DNA of 6,820 nt from Candidatus Roizmanbacteria bacterium CG_4_10_14_0_8_um_filter_39_9 (GTDB lineage Bacteria > Patescibacteriota > Microgenomatia > UBA1406 > GWC2-37-13): contig PFLF01000093.1 of NCBI GenBank assembly GCA_002784505.1, positions 1 to 6,820 on the forward strand, written 5' to 3'. A program made the position numbers and the translations under genes. Under the pieces are notes generated by a model. That model saw only the letters and a list, made by a program, of their open reading frames with translations, did no database searches and had not been told where the DNA came from. Position 1 is the stretch's first letter. Each line of letters starts with the position of its first letter. Shown one piece after another: positions 1-5,902 of this stretch.

Positions 1-1272
1 ATCGTCATTGCCATTTTGACATTTGTAATCTGGTATTTCTTCTTGGGAGCAACACTCTCATTTGCATTAATGGCATTTACTGCGGTTATTGTTATCGCGT
101 GTCCCTGTGCTCTTGGACTTGCAACTCCAACGGCAATTATGGTTGGTACGGGAAAAGGAGCAGAATATGGCATGTTAATTAAGGGTGGAGAGCCGCTTGA
201 AAGTGCGTGTAAGATTAACGCGATCGTGTTTGATAAAACAGGAACCCTCACTAAAGGAAAGCCCGAAGTAACCGATACATTAAGCTTTAAGGATCTTGAT
301 GAGGATGAAGTGCTTTCAATCGCAGCATCTCTTGAGAAGCAATCAGAACATCCACTAGCTGAGGCAATTTATCAATATGCTGATGAAGAAGGACTTGGAT
401 TAAGTACTGTTGAAGGGTTTAAAGCTATTCCGGGACATGGCGTGCAAGGAAATCTTGAAAATATAACATATTATTTTGGAAATAGAAAACTCATCAAAGA
501 TGTGGTAGGTCTATCGATTGAAAAAATTGATCGCAAGATGAGTCGCCTTGAAGAGCAAGGCAAAACCGTAATGATACTTGCAAATAGAACAGACATTCTT
601 GGACTTATTGGAGTTGCGGATACGGTAAAGGAAACATCAAGAGAAGCTGCCGAAAAACTAAAAAAACTCGGAATAGAGGTATATATGATAACGGGAGATA
701 ATGCGAAAACCGCAAAAGCAATTGCTTTGCAGGTGGGAATTACGAATGTTTTGGCAGAAATATTACCTGAAGATAAAGCAAAAAATGTGAAGAAACTTCA
801 AGATGAAGGTAGGAAGGTTGCGATGGTGGGAGACGGTATCAACGATGCTCCTGCTTTGGCCCAAGCCGACCTTGGAATTGCGATGGGGTCAGGAACAGAT
901 GTGGCAATGGAAGCGGGAGGAATAGTCATCATTAAAAATGATTTACGCGACGTTGCAAACGCAATTGATCTTTCAAAAACCACCATGAATAAGATTAAAC
1001 AGAATATGTTTTTTGCGTTGTTTTATAACGTGATGGGTATACCGGTTGCAGCACGAGTATTTGCCAGCCTAGGTCTCGTTCTTAAACCAGAACTTGCAGG
1101 TCTAGCTATGGCATTATCATCAATTTCGGTTGTAACCAATTCACTTCTTTTAAGAGGATATAAACCGGGAAAGAAAAACTATCTTTCAATTATTGCGCCA
1201 TTTATCATGGTTTTACTTTTCTCATTTATGTTCTTTGAGTTTGCAAAGTTCAGCTCAAACATGTTTAAGTGA
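1..1272 (+). CDS. copA: Cu(+)-exporting P1B-type ATPase, C-terminal part (5' end outside window)
   Basis: The reading frame is open from base 1, so the N-terminal metal-binding domain and first membrane helices lie upstream; 423 residues are visible. Seen in order: a membrane helix, then a second carrying the CPC transport motif (residues 34-36), the phosphorylation motif DKTGT (78-82, aspartate 78), the SEHP motif of the nucleotide-binding domain, TGD, and the hinge motif GDGINDAP (277-284). The last canonical helices contain FYN and MALSS, the pairing known for Cu(+)-selective P1B-1 pumps rather than Zn/Cd or Co pumps. The protein would use ATP to move Cu(+) (or Ag(+)) out across the cell membrane. 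Unusually, after the basic stretch that normally ends the family a further hydrophobic segment follows (about bases 1180-1251), probably an additional helix. The family is certain; the metal is inferred from the motifs. Confidence 0.95.
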   Translation: MVIAILTFVIWYFFLGATLSFALMAFTAVIVIACPCALGLATPTAIMVGTGKGAEYGMLIKGGEPLESACKINAIVFDKTGTLTKGKPEVTDTLSFKDLDEDEVLSIAASLEKQSEHPLAEAIYQYADEEGLGLSTVEGFKAIPGHGVQGNLENITYYFGNRKLIKDVVGLSIEKIDRKMSRLEEQGKTVMILANRTDILGLIGVADTVKETSREAAEKLKKLGIEVYMITGDNAKTAKAIALQVGITNVLAEILPEDKAKNVKKLQDEGRKVAMVGDGINDAPALAQADLGIAMGSGTDVAMEAGGIVIIKNDLRDVANAIDLSKTTMNKIKQNMFFALFYNVMGIPVAARVFASLGLVLKPELAGLAMALSSISVVTNSLLLRGYKPGKKNYLSIIAPFIMVLLFSFMFFEFAKFSSNMFK

Positions 1273-1300
1273 TGACTCAATTATTTAAATAATTGAGTCA
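1273..1300. repeat. Perfect 28-base palindrome after copA
   Basis: It starts on the base after the copA stop codon. The left arm TGACTCAATTAT is followed by TTAA and then the exact reverse complement of the arm, so every base is paired if read as duplex DNA; as RNA it gives a 12-bp stem with a 4-base loop. No T-run follows on the plus strand, so it is not a textbook intrinsic terminator. It could be a 3' end-protecting hairpin, a weak terminator, or an operator for a dimeric regulator, since it covers the expected -35 region of the following Nudix gene. The function is not settled by the sequence. Confidence 0.75.
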
Positions 1301-1311
1301 GGAAAGTTGTA

Positions 1312-1317
1312 TATAAT
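1312..1317 (+). promoter_or_regulatory. -10 box (TATAAT) of the Nudix gene, leaderless start
   Basis: A consensus TATAAT ends five bases before the ATG at 1323, so transcription would begin at or within a base or two of the start codon. No good -35 hexamer lies at 17 bases; TTGAGT (1293-1298) is only 13 bases away and falls inside the palindrome. The candidate GGAAAG at 1301-1306 is too far from the ATG (16 bases) to act as a ribosome binding site. Confidence 0.6.
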
Positions 1318-1322
1318 GTGAT

Positions 1323-1808
1323 ATGGCAAGAACAATAGCCGTTACTCTTGAATGTTTTGTAAAAAAAGGAGATAAATATTTAATGCTGCATCGAAGCCCT
1401 TCCAAACGGATTCTTCCTAATGTGTGGATGGCTCCTGGAGGACACCGAGAGTTTAATGAGGGGTTGTTCGCATGTGCGAGACGAGAGGTACGGGAAGAGA
1501 CGGGGCTTGAAATAACAAATATAAGGATTAGAGCCCATGGCAATGCATTTTTAAAGGAATTAAATGAGGAATTTTATTTTCATCTTCTTCTTGCTGACTA
1601 TGCAGGCGGAACACTTAAACCAAAAATTGAAGATGGCGAATTTGTCTGGCTTACCGAACAGGAAATATGCACTCTTCCCACGCTTCTTGCCGAATTAAAA
1701 CACGTCGTTCCTCATATTTGTTCGAATAATAATAAGGTTATCTCTTACAAAGCAGTCATTGAGAAAGGGAACGAGATGAGTTATTTTGAGATTGAAAAAG
1801 ACGAGTGA
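1323..1808 (+). CDS. Nudix hydrolase, MutT/MTH1-like
   Basis: The 161-residue protein has a complete Nudix box at residues 40-62 (G, five residues, E46, seven residues, then REVREETGL), with the metal-binding glutamates E55, E58 and E59 all present. The preceding segment LPNVWMAPGGH is typical of the family. Nudix enzymes hydrolyse a nucleoside diphosphate linked to another group. The small single-domain architecture and the LHRSP segment resemble 8-oxo-dGTP or related NTP diphosphatases, but substrate cannot be read from the sequence. A short charged C-terminal tail ends in EIEKDE. The start is the first ATG in frame, five bases after a TATAAT, without a Shine-Dalgarno sequence. It lies 50 bases after copA and 15 bases before alaX, and the three run the same way, but separate -10 boxes suggest they need not be one transcript. 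Confidence 0.9.
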   Translation: MARTIAVTLECFVKKGDKYLMLHRSPSKRILPNVWMAPGGHREFNEGLFACARREVREETGLEITNIRIRAHGNAFLKELNEEFYFHLLLADYAGGTLKPKIEDGEFVWLTEQEICTLPTLLAELKHVVPHICSNNNKVISYKAVIEKGNEMSYFEIEKDE

Positions 1809-1814
1809 TATAAT
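1786..1814 (+). promoter_or_regulatory. Promoter of alaX: TTGAGA-N17-TATAAT with extended -10
   Basis: TTGAGA (1786-1791) is followed after exactly 17 bases by TATAAT (1809-1814), and TGA just before it supplies a TGn extended -10. That TGA (1806-1808) is also the stop codon of the Nudix gene, so stop codon and promoter are merged. The predicted transcription start is about 1820-1823, that is 1-4 bases before the alaX ATG at 1824, giving an essentially leaderless mRNA. Confidence 0.75.
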
Positions 1815-1823
1815 GATATATAT

Positions 1824-2558
1824 ATGATCCAGGCGACAGAGCTACTCTATATGGATGACTCCTATAAGCTACAAGACTCTGCTATCTATATTGATATTAT
1901 TCAAACTGAAGGCGGAAAGACGGCTCTCATATTAGATCAGACCATATTTTATCCTCAAGGAGGTGGGCAACCATATGATTTAGGAACCATTACACAAGAG
2001 GGAAATGTATTTAGTGTCGAAGAAGTTCGGTTTAAGGATGGTAATGTTTATCACATAGGGAAATTCACTCAGGGAGTTATTGAAAAAGGAGCGCAGGTAA
2101 CGCTACATGTTGATGGCGAGCGAAGAAAATTTAACCGGAGAAATCATACTGCAGGACATCTCATTGATGTTGCGATAAAAAATCTCGGATTATCACTTAC
2201 CCCTGCAAAAGGATATCATTTTCCGGATGGCGCATATGTTGAATATATAGGACTTATGGATGAAGCGCAGAAAGAAGAATTAAAATCGAAAATTGAAGCT
2301 GAAGTAAATCGACTTATCCAGTTAAAATTACCCATGACGGCAAAGCAAGTCACCTACGATGAATTAAAGGATCTTTGTGACTTTGTTCCCGATTATCTTG
2401 CCCATGACAAACCAATCCGCGTTGAAAAAATAGGGGAGTATAAAGCGCATCCCTGTGGAGGAACGCATGTCAATAATACGGAAGAAGTGGGGGGAATGAA
2501 GATTGAAAAAATAAAATCAAAAAGCGGAAATACGCGGATAAGCTATTCAATAATTTAA
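1824..2558 (+). CDS. alaX: AlaX-type alanyl-tRNA editing protein
   Basis: The 244-residue protein matches free-standing relatives of the alanyl-tRNA synthetase editing domain. Residues 41-50 contain FYPQGGGQP, the glycine-rich loop of AlaX-M and of the synthetase editing region. The zinc-binding residues are H108 and H112 in HTAGH and C211 and H215 in CGGTH. The family hydrolyses tRNA-Ala mischarged with serine (or glycine) in trans, in the cytoplasm. No class II aminoacylation core or tRNA-binding C-Ala domain is present, so it is not a synthetase fragment; its length fits the medium AlaX group. The HTAGH variant replaces the HTATH common in synthetases. Start chosen as the ATG right after an extended -10 promoter; there is no Shine-Dalgarno sequence. 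Its stop codon overlaps that of the opposing Lon-like gene. Confidence 0.92.
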   Translation: MIQATELLYMDDSYKLQDSAIYIDIIQTEGGKTALILDQTIFYPQGGGQPYDLGTITQEGNVFSVEEVRFKDGNVYHIGKFTQGVIEKGAQVTLHVDGERRKFNRRNHTAGHLIDVAIKNLGLSLTPAKGYHFPDGAYVEYIGLMDEAQKEELKSKIEAEVNRLIQLKLPMTAKQVTYDELKDLCDFVPDYLAHDKPIRVEKIGEYKAHPCGGTHVNNTEEVGGMKIEKIKSKSGNTRISYSII

Positions 2559-3625
2559 CTCACAAACTCTTTCATGTTTTCCTCGGTTACGGTGAATGCG
2601 GCGCCTTGTCCTGAGACGATTTTGTATGCAACCTTACGGACTATTCCTTCAATCTCCCGCTCAAGTGAACGGATTCCCGGTTCAAATCCTAAGGGGCGCA
2701 CCATCTTTGTCCACACTCCATCCTCAATAGTCAACTGTTCCGGTGTTAACCCCGACTCTTTCATAAAGCGTGCAAGAACAAACCGTTTTCCGATCTGTAT
2801 CTTTTCTTCATCGTTATAGGAGGGCATTTGAATGAGTTCAAGTCGATCCATGACAGCCGTTGCAATAGTATTCGTGTTATTGGCGGTTGCAACAAATAAA
2901 CATTGAGAAAGGTCTATGGGATAATCAATAAAATAATCCACATACCCAGAGTTTTGCTCGGGGTCAAGAAGCTCAATAAGTACTCCCATAATTGATGATC
3001 GTGATTCAGGGGTACAGCGGTCAAGCTCATCAAGAAGGATGACAGGATTTCTTGTCCCCGCACGTCGCAGTGCCCGGACAACCATACCAGGCTCAGCTTC
3101 AGGCGATGTTTTTGACTGGCCACGTAGGTCAAGCGCTGAGGACAGTCCGCCAAACGGAATCCGTACCAGTTTTCTTCCCATAGCTTCAGCAATCGACTTT
3201 GCAAATGTTGTTTTTCCGGTACCGGCTAATCCGACAAAAAAAAGATTTGAAGCATGAAGTGCGCTTCCCGGGGTCATTTTTTTCTGCAGGGCAAGAACTG
3301 ATAAATATTCGAGAACTCTTCTTTTAATTGCTTCGAGACCGAAGTGGTTATTATCTAAAAACGCCTTTGCTTTATTTATGTCCAGCGTATCCTCTGATTT
3401 TGTTTCCCAGGGGATATGAGTGATCCAATCAATATACTTTGCGGTAATATCCAGTTGAGTCATACTTCCTCCATATTTTAGGGTAAGATTTATGCGTTCA
3501 ATCTGTTGGAGTGCCTTGTCATGAAGATTAGCAGGCAACTTGGCAGACTGCAATTGTTGACGCAATTTATCTATTTCTGATAGGCTATTCTGGGGCTGAT
3601 TTTGATTAGCAGACAAATTATCCAC
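2555..3625 (-). CDS. Lon-like AAA+ ATPase lacking the protease domain
   Basis: This 356-residue protein aligns with the middle of Lon protease. Residues about 16-115 match the helical segment before the ATPase (YIDWITHIPW, HFGLEAIKRRVLEYL). The AAA+ module follows: Walker A GLAGTGKTT (132-140), Walker B VILLDE (195-200), LLDPEQN (219-225), sensor 1 TANN (247-250), arginine finger R261 and sensor 2 R319 in GIRSLERE. The N-terminal substrate-binding Lon domain is absent, and the protein stops just after the ATPase lid, so the Ser-Lys protease domain is missing. The DNA beyond the stop is occupied by alaX, so this is no frameshift. Lon's aromatic pore loop (TYIGxMPG) reads TSPEAEPG here (173-180). 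It may be an ATP-driven remodeller or adaptor, but its function is unknown. The start is GTG at 3625, without a clear ribosome binding site, so it is tentative; methionine 55 is an internal alternative. Confidence 0.88.
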   Translation of the reverse strand: MDNLSANQNQPQNSLSEIDKLRQQLQSAKLPANLHDKALQQIERINLTLKYGGSMTQLDITAKYIDWITHIPWETKSEDTLDINKAKAFLDNNHFGLEAIKRRVLEYLSVLALQKKMTPGSALHASNLFFVGLAGTGKTTFAKSIAEAMGRKLVRIPFGGLSSALDLRGQSKTSPEAEPGMVVRALRRAGTRNPVILLDELDRCTPESRSSIMGVLIELLDPEQNSGYVDYFIDYPIDLSQCLFVATANNTNTIATAVMDRLELIQMPSYNDEEKIQIGKRFVLARFMKESGLTPEQLTIEDGVWTKMVRPLGFEPGIRSLEREIEGIVRKVAYKIVSGQGAAFTVTEENMKEFVS

Positions 3626-3654
3626 TTGACAAAATGAAAAATATTTTATAAATT
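3626..3654 (+). promoter_or_regulatory. Distal promoter of groES-groEL
   Basis: A perfect -35 TTGACA (3626-3631) directly abuts the start codon of the divergent Lon-like gene. The -10 is either TATAAA (3647-3652, spacer 15) or TAAATT (3649-3654, spacer 17). Transcription from here would give a leader of about 45 bases with no Shine-Dalgarno sequence. No CIRCE operator for HrcA is visible. On the opposite strand TATAAA (3650 to 3645) may be the -10 of the Lon-like gene, but no good partner -35 is seen. Confidence 0.55.
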
Positions 3655-3693
3655 AGTACTATCCAAATTATTATTTCATCTTACAAGTTTTTT

Positions 3694-3699
3694 TATTAA
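3694..3699 (+). promoter_or_regulatory. Possible proximal -10 box of groES
   Basis: TATTAA ends six bases before the groES ATG, the same geometry as the other genes here, which would give a leaderless transcript. The -35 region 17 bases upstream (TTATTT) is poor, so this is weaker than the distal promoter; both may be used. Confidence 0.35.
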
Positions 3700-3705
3700 A
3701 AATCT

Positions 3706-4011
3706 ATGTCAAAACAAAAAGGTTCGACCATTAAACCCCTTTTTGATTACGTTCTTATCAAACCATTGGCTTCAGAAGAAGTCACTCCATCAGGTATCGT
3801 ACTTCCTGATAATGTAAAAGAGAAACCGCAAGCCGGTGAGGTTATGGCGGTTGGACCCGGATCTGTTAATGATCAAGGTAAATTGAACCCCATGATGGTT
3901 AAGGTCGGAGAGAAGGTCATGTATAAAAAATGGGGCGGCAATGAAATAAAAGTTGGGACAGAAGAGTGGCTTTTGGTTGAGCAAAAAGATGTTATGGCAA
4001 TTGTCGAGTAA
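3706..4011 (+). CDS. groES: Co-chaperonin GroES (Hsp10)
   Basis: The 101-residue protein is the usual GroES length. It forms the seven-subunit lid that closes the GroEL folding chamber in the cytoplasm. The mobile loop that docks on GroEL is seen at about residues 22-36, with the hydrophobic tripeptide IVL in SGIVLPDN (29-36), followed by EKPQAGEVMAVGPG. The KVGEKVMYKKWGG segment and the C-terminal VEQKDVMAIVE are family hallmarks. The start is the only reasonable ATG and lacks a Shine-Dalgarno sequence. groEL follows after 27 bases, so the two are almost certainly co-transcribed. Nothing is missing or truncated. Confidence 0.97.
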   Translation: MSKQKGSTIKPLFDYVLIKPLASEEVTPSGIVLPDNVKEKPQAGEVMAVGPGSVNDQGKLNPMMVKVGEKVMYKKWGGNEIKVGTEEWLLVEQKDVMAIVE

Positions 4012-4020
4012 TAATTATTA
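4009..4020. repeat. 12-base palindrome at the groES stop codon
   Basis: TAATAATTATTA is its own reverse complement and begins with the groES stop codon. It is entirely A+T and short, so it may be chance. Between it and groEL, TACATA (4027-4032) lies six bases before the groEL ATG and resembles the -10 boxes of the neighbours, but no -35 at good spacing was found. Confidence 0.4.
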
Positions 4021-4038
4021 ATTAGATACATAAAACCT

Positions 4039-5703
4039 ATGGCAAAACAAATCAAATACGGAGCAGACGCACGTACAAAACTACTTTCAGGTGTTAATCA
4101 GTTAACCGATGCAGTTGCAACAACTCTCGGCCCAAAAGGCCGCAATGTTGGACTGGATAAAAAATGGGGAGCTCCCAATGTGGTCCACGATGGAGTTTCT
4201 GTTGCAAAGGAGATAGATCTTGAGGATCCATTTGAAAATATGGGTGCGCAACTTGTCAAAGAAGCAGCTTCAAAAACAGCAGACATTGCAGGAGACGGAA
4301 CAACCACTGCCACCATTCTCGCACGTGCTATCGTTGCCGAAGGAATTAAAATGATTACCGCAAATGCAAATCCCATGGTTATGCGACGCGGGCTTATGAA
4401 GGCGGGCGCTGTTGTTGTCGAAGAATTAAAAAAACTTTCCAAAAAAATTTCAATAAGCGATGCCGCAAGTGTTGCGACAATCTCAGCAGGAGACAGTGCT
4501 CTAGGCACCCTCATTGCCGACGCATTAAAGCGAGTTGGTGGAAAAGACGGCGTTATTACCGTTGAGGAAGGACGAGGGCTTGTCACCTCTGTTGATCATA
4601 AGGAAGGGATGCAGTTTGATAAAGGATTTGCTTCTCCTTACTTTGCAACAGACACCGACAAAATGGTTGCGGAGGTTGAAGATCCGTACATTCTCATTAC
4701 CGACAAAAAAATTACCGCCATCGCAGACCTTCTTCCCTTTTTGGAGAAGTTTGTGAAGGTATCAAAAAATTTAGTAATCTTGGCCGATGATGTTGAAGGC
4801 GAAGCTCTTGCGACCTTAGTTGTTAATAAACTGCGAGGAACATTTAATGCGCTTGTTGTCAAGGCTCCCGGATTTGGAGACAGACGCAAAGAGATGCTTG
4901 CCGATATTGCCATTCTCACGGGAGGAACAGTCATATCTGAGGATCTCGGAAAAAAACTGGATAGCGTAGAGATTGAAGACTGCGGACGAGCAGATAAAGT
5001 TAAATCTGACAAAGAAAACACCTCAATTATTGGGGGGAAAGGTGACAAAAAAGCAATTGCTGGACGGGTCGAACAGATTAAAAGAGAGATTCTTGTATCC
5101 ACATCAGAGTTTGATAAGGAAAAATTACAGGAGAGACTTGCGAAATTATCAGGTGGCGTAGCTGTTATTAATGTTGGAGCTGCAACTGAGGTTGAGATGA
5201 AAGATAAAAAAGAACGGGTTATTGATGCGGTTGCCGCAACAAAAGCAGCGCTTGAGGAGGGAATTGTCTCCGGTGGCGCCATTGCACTACTTGACATCTC
5301 ACAACGAATGGATGTTAAAAGCATGGGAAAAGCATCCAAAGATGAGATGATCGGATTTGAGATTGTTAAGATGGCAATAGAAGAGCCATTCAAGCAACTT
5401 ATGCGAAATGCAGGAGTTGATCCCGGTCAACTTATCGCAAAAGCGCGAGAGTTTAGCGGAAAAGGATATGGATTCGATGTCCTTGCGATTGAAACGGCGG
5501 AGATGGCCAAACCGATCGATATGATTAAGGCGGGAATAATTGATCCACTGAAGGTAGTAAGATCAGCGGTACAAAACGCGGTTTCAATAGGGACAATGAT
5601 CCTTACAACCGAAGCGTTGGTTACGGATATCCCAGAAAAGAAAGCAGATGCTCCTTCAATGCCTCCGGGCATGGGGGGAATGGGCGGCATGGGCGGATAT
5701 TGA
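4039..5703 (+). CDS. groEL: Chaperonin GroEL (Hsp60)
   Basis: The 554-residue protein is full length (E. coli GroEL has 548). It forms the double heptameric ring in which non-native proteins fold in an ATP-driven cycle with GroES. Visible landmarks are TLGPKGRNV (29-37), D51, the nucleotide-binding GDGTTTAT (85-92, D86), and the ATPase aspartate D396 in ERVIDAVAATKAALEEG. The apical domain contains SPYF (199-202) and DVEGEALATLVVNKLRG, which bind substrate and GroES. The C-terminal tail is the characteristic Gly-Gly-Met repeat ending GGMGGMGGY. The start matches the family's usual MAK and has no Shine-Dalgarno sequence; the gene is 27 bases after groES and is followed by a strong terminator. 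All catalytic residues are present, so it should be active. Confidence 0.98.
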   Translation: MAKQIKYGADARTKLLSGVNQLTDAVATTLGPKGRNVGLDKKWGAPNVVHDGVSVAKEIDLEDPFENMGAQLVKEAASKTADIAGDGTTTATILARAIVAEGIKMITANANPMVMRRGLMKAGAVVVEELKKLSKKISISDAASVATISAGDSALGTLIADALKRVGGKDGVITVEEGRGLVTSVDHKEGMQFDKGFASPYFATDTDKMVAEVEDPYILITDKKITAIADLLPFLEKFVKVSKNLVILADDVEGEALATLVVNKLRGTFNALVVKAPGFGDRRKEMLADIAILTGGTVISEDLGKKLDSVEIEDCGRADKVKSDKENTSIIGGKGDKKAIAGRVEQIKREILVSTSEFDKEKLQERLAKLSGGVAVINVGAATEVEMKDKKERVIDAVAATKAALEEGIVSGGAIALLDISQRMDVKSMGKASKDEMIGFEIVKMAIEEPFKQLMRNAGVDPGQLIAKAREFSGKGYGFDVLAIETAEMAKPIDMIKAGIIDPLKVVRSAVQNAVSIGTMILTTEALVTDIPEKKADAPSMPPGMGGMGGMGGY

Positions 5704-5725
5704 GCAAGGTTAATTTCTAATAAAG

Positions 5726-5761
5726 AAAAATTCCTCCTCCGATTCGGAGGAGGAATTTTTT
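5726..5761. terminator. Bidirectional intrinsic terminator between groEL and the minus-strand genes
   Basis: The arms AAAAATTCCTCCTCCG and its exact reverse complement enclose a 3-base loop (ATT), a 16-bp stem with a GC-rich core. A run of six T follows on the plus strand, and the 5' A-run gives a T-run on the minus strand, so it can end transcription from both sides. It lies 22 bases after the groEL stop, and the stop codon of the 35-residue minus-strand gene (5760-5762) overlaps its edge. Confidence 0.93.
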
Positions 5762-5867
5762 ATTTAGTCATGAGGCCGAGTCCGATCAAGCCAACAATGA
5801 AGATATCAAGAATCGATGCGACGATCTCCGTAATGATTCCTCCCACATCCTCTGCGGTGCGCTCCAT
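5760..5867 (-). CDS. Small single-helix membrane protein, unknown
   Basis: I do not recognise this 35-residue protein. It begins MERTAEDVGG, then has a hydrophobic stretch at about residues 10-33 rich in Ile, Leu, Val and Gly (ending VGLIGLGLMTK) with an acidic residue at positions 14 and 21. This predicts one membrane-spanning or strongly amphipathic helix. Support for reality: the ATG sits six bases downstream of a promoter with a perfect -35 and 17-base spacer, and the stop codon adjoins a terminator that works in this direction. The same frame stays open upstream to base 5942, so a longer form from TTG at 5927 (55 residues, basic N-terminal extension, overlapping the lactate dehydrogenase gene by 29 bases) is possible. 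Neighbouring chaperonin and dehydrogenase genes do not reveal its role. Confidence 0.6.
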   Translation of the reverse strand: MERTAEDVGGIITEIVASILDIFIVGLIGLGLMTK

Positions 5868-5873
5868 ACGATC

Positions 5874-5902
5874 ATGGTACTCTTTGAAGTTTCGTCTGTC
5901 AA
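5874..5902 (-). promoter_or_regulatory. Promoter of the small membrane protein: TTGACA-N17-TACCAT
   Basis: Read on the minus strand, a perfect TTGACA (5902 to 5897) is followed by exactly 17 bases and TACCAT (5879 to 5874), then six bases and the ATG at 5867. The predicted transcription start is the A of the ATG, so the mRNA would be leaderless. The TGA inside TTGACA (5901 to 5899) is the stop codon of the lactate dehydrogenase gene. Confidence 0.55.

Noticed and set aside
1273..1300. TGACTCA arms resembling the eukaryotic AP-1 site
   Set aside because: The context is clearly bacterial; the match is a coincidence.
2000..2554. Missing Lon protease domain in another frame downstream of the Lon-like stop
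   Set aside because: This DNA encodes AlaX on the plus strand with all its zinc ligands; no Ser-Lys protease motif is seen on the minus strand.
3626..3705. Possible CIRCE operator for HrcA before groES
   Set aside because: No TTAGCACTC/GAGTGCTAA inverted repeat is present; only AT-rich sequence and promoter boxes are seen.
4098..5393. Long open frames on the minus strand inside groEL (162 and 251 codons)
   Set aside because: They are serine/threonine-rich antisense shadows of the certain groEL frame, with no recognisable domain or promoter.
5665..5700. GC-rich repeat at the groEL end as a tandem repeat element
   Set aside because: It encodes the normal Gly-Gly-Met tail of GroEL.
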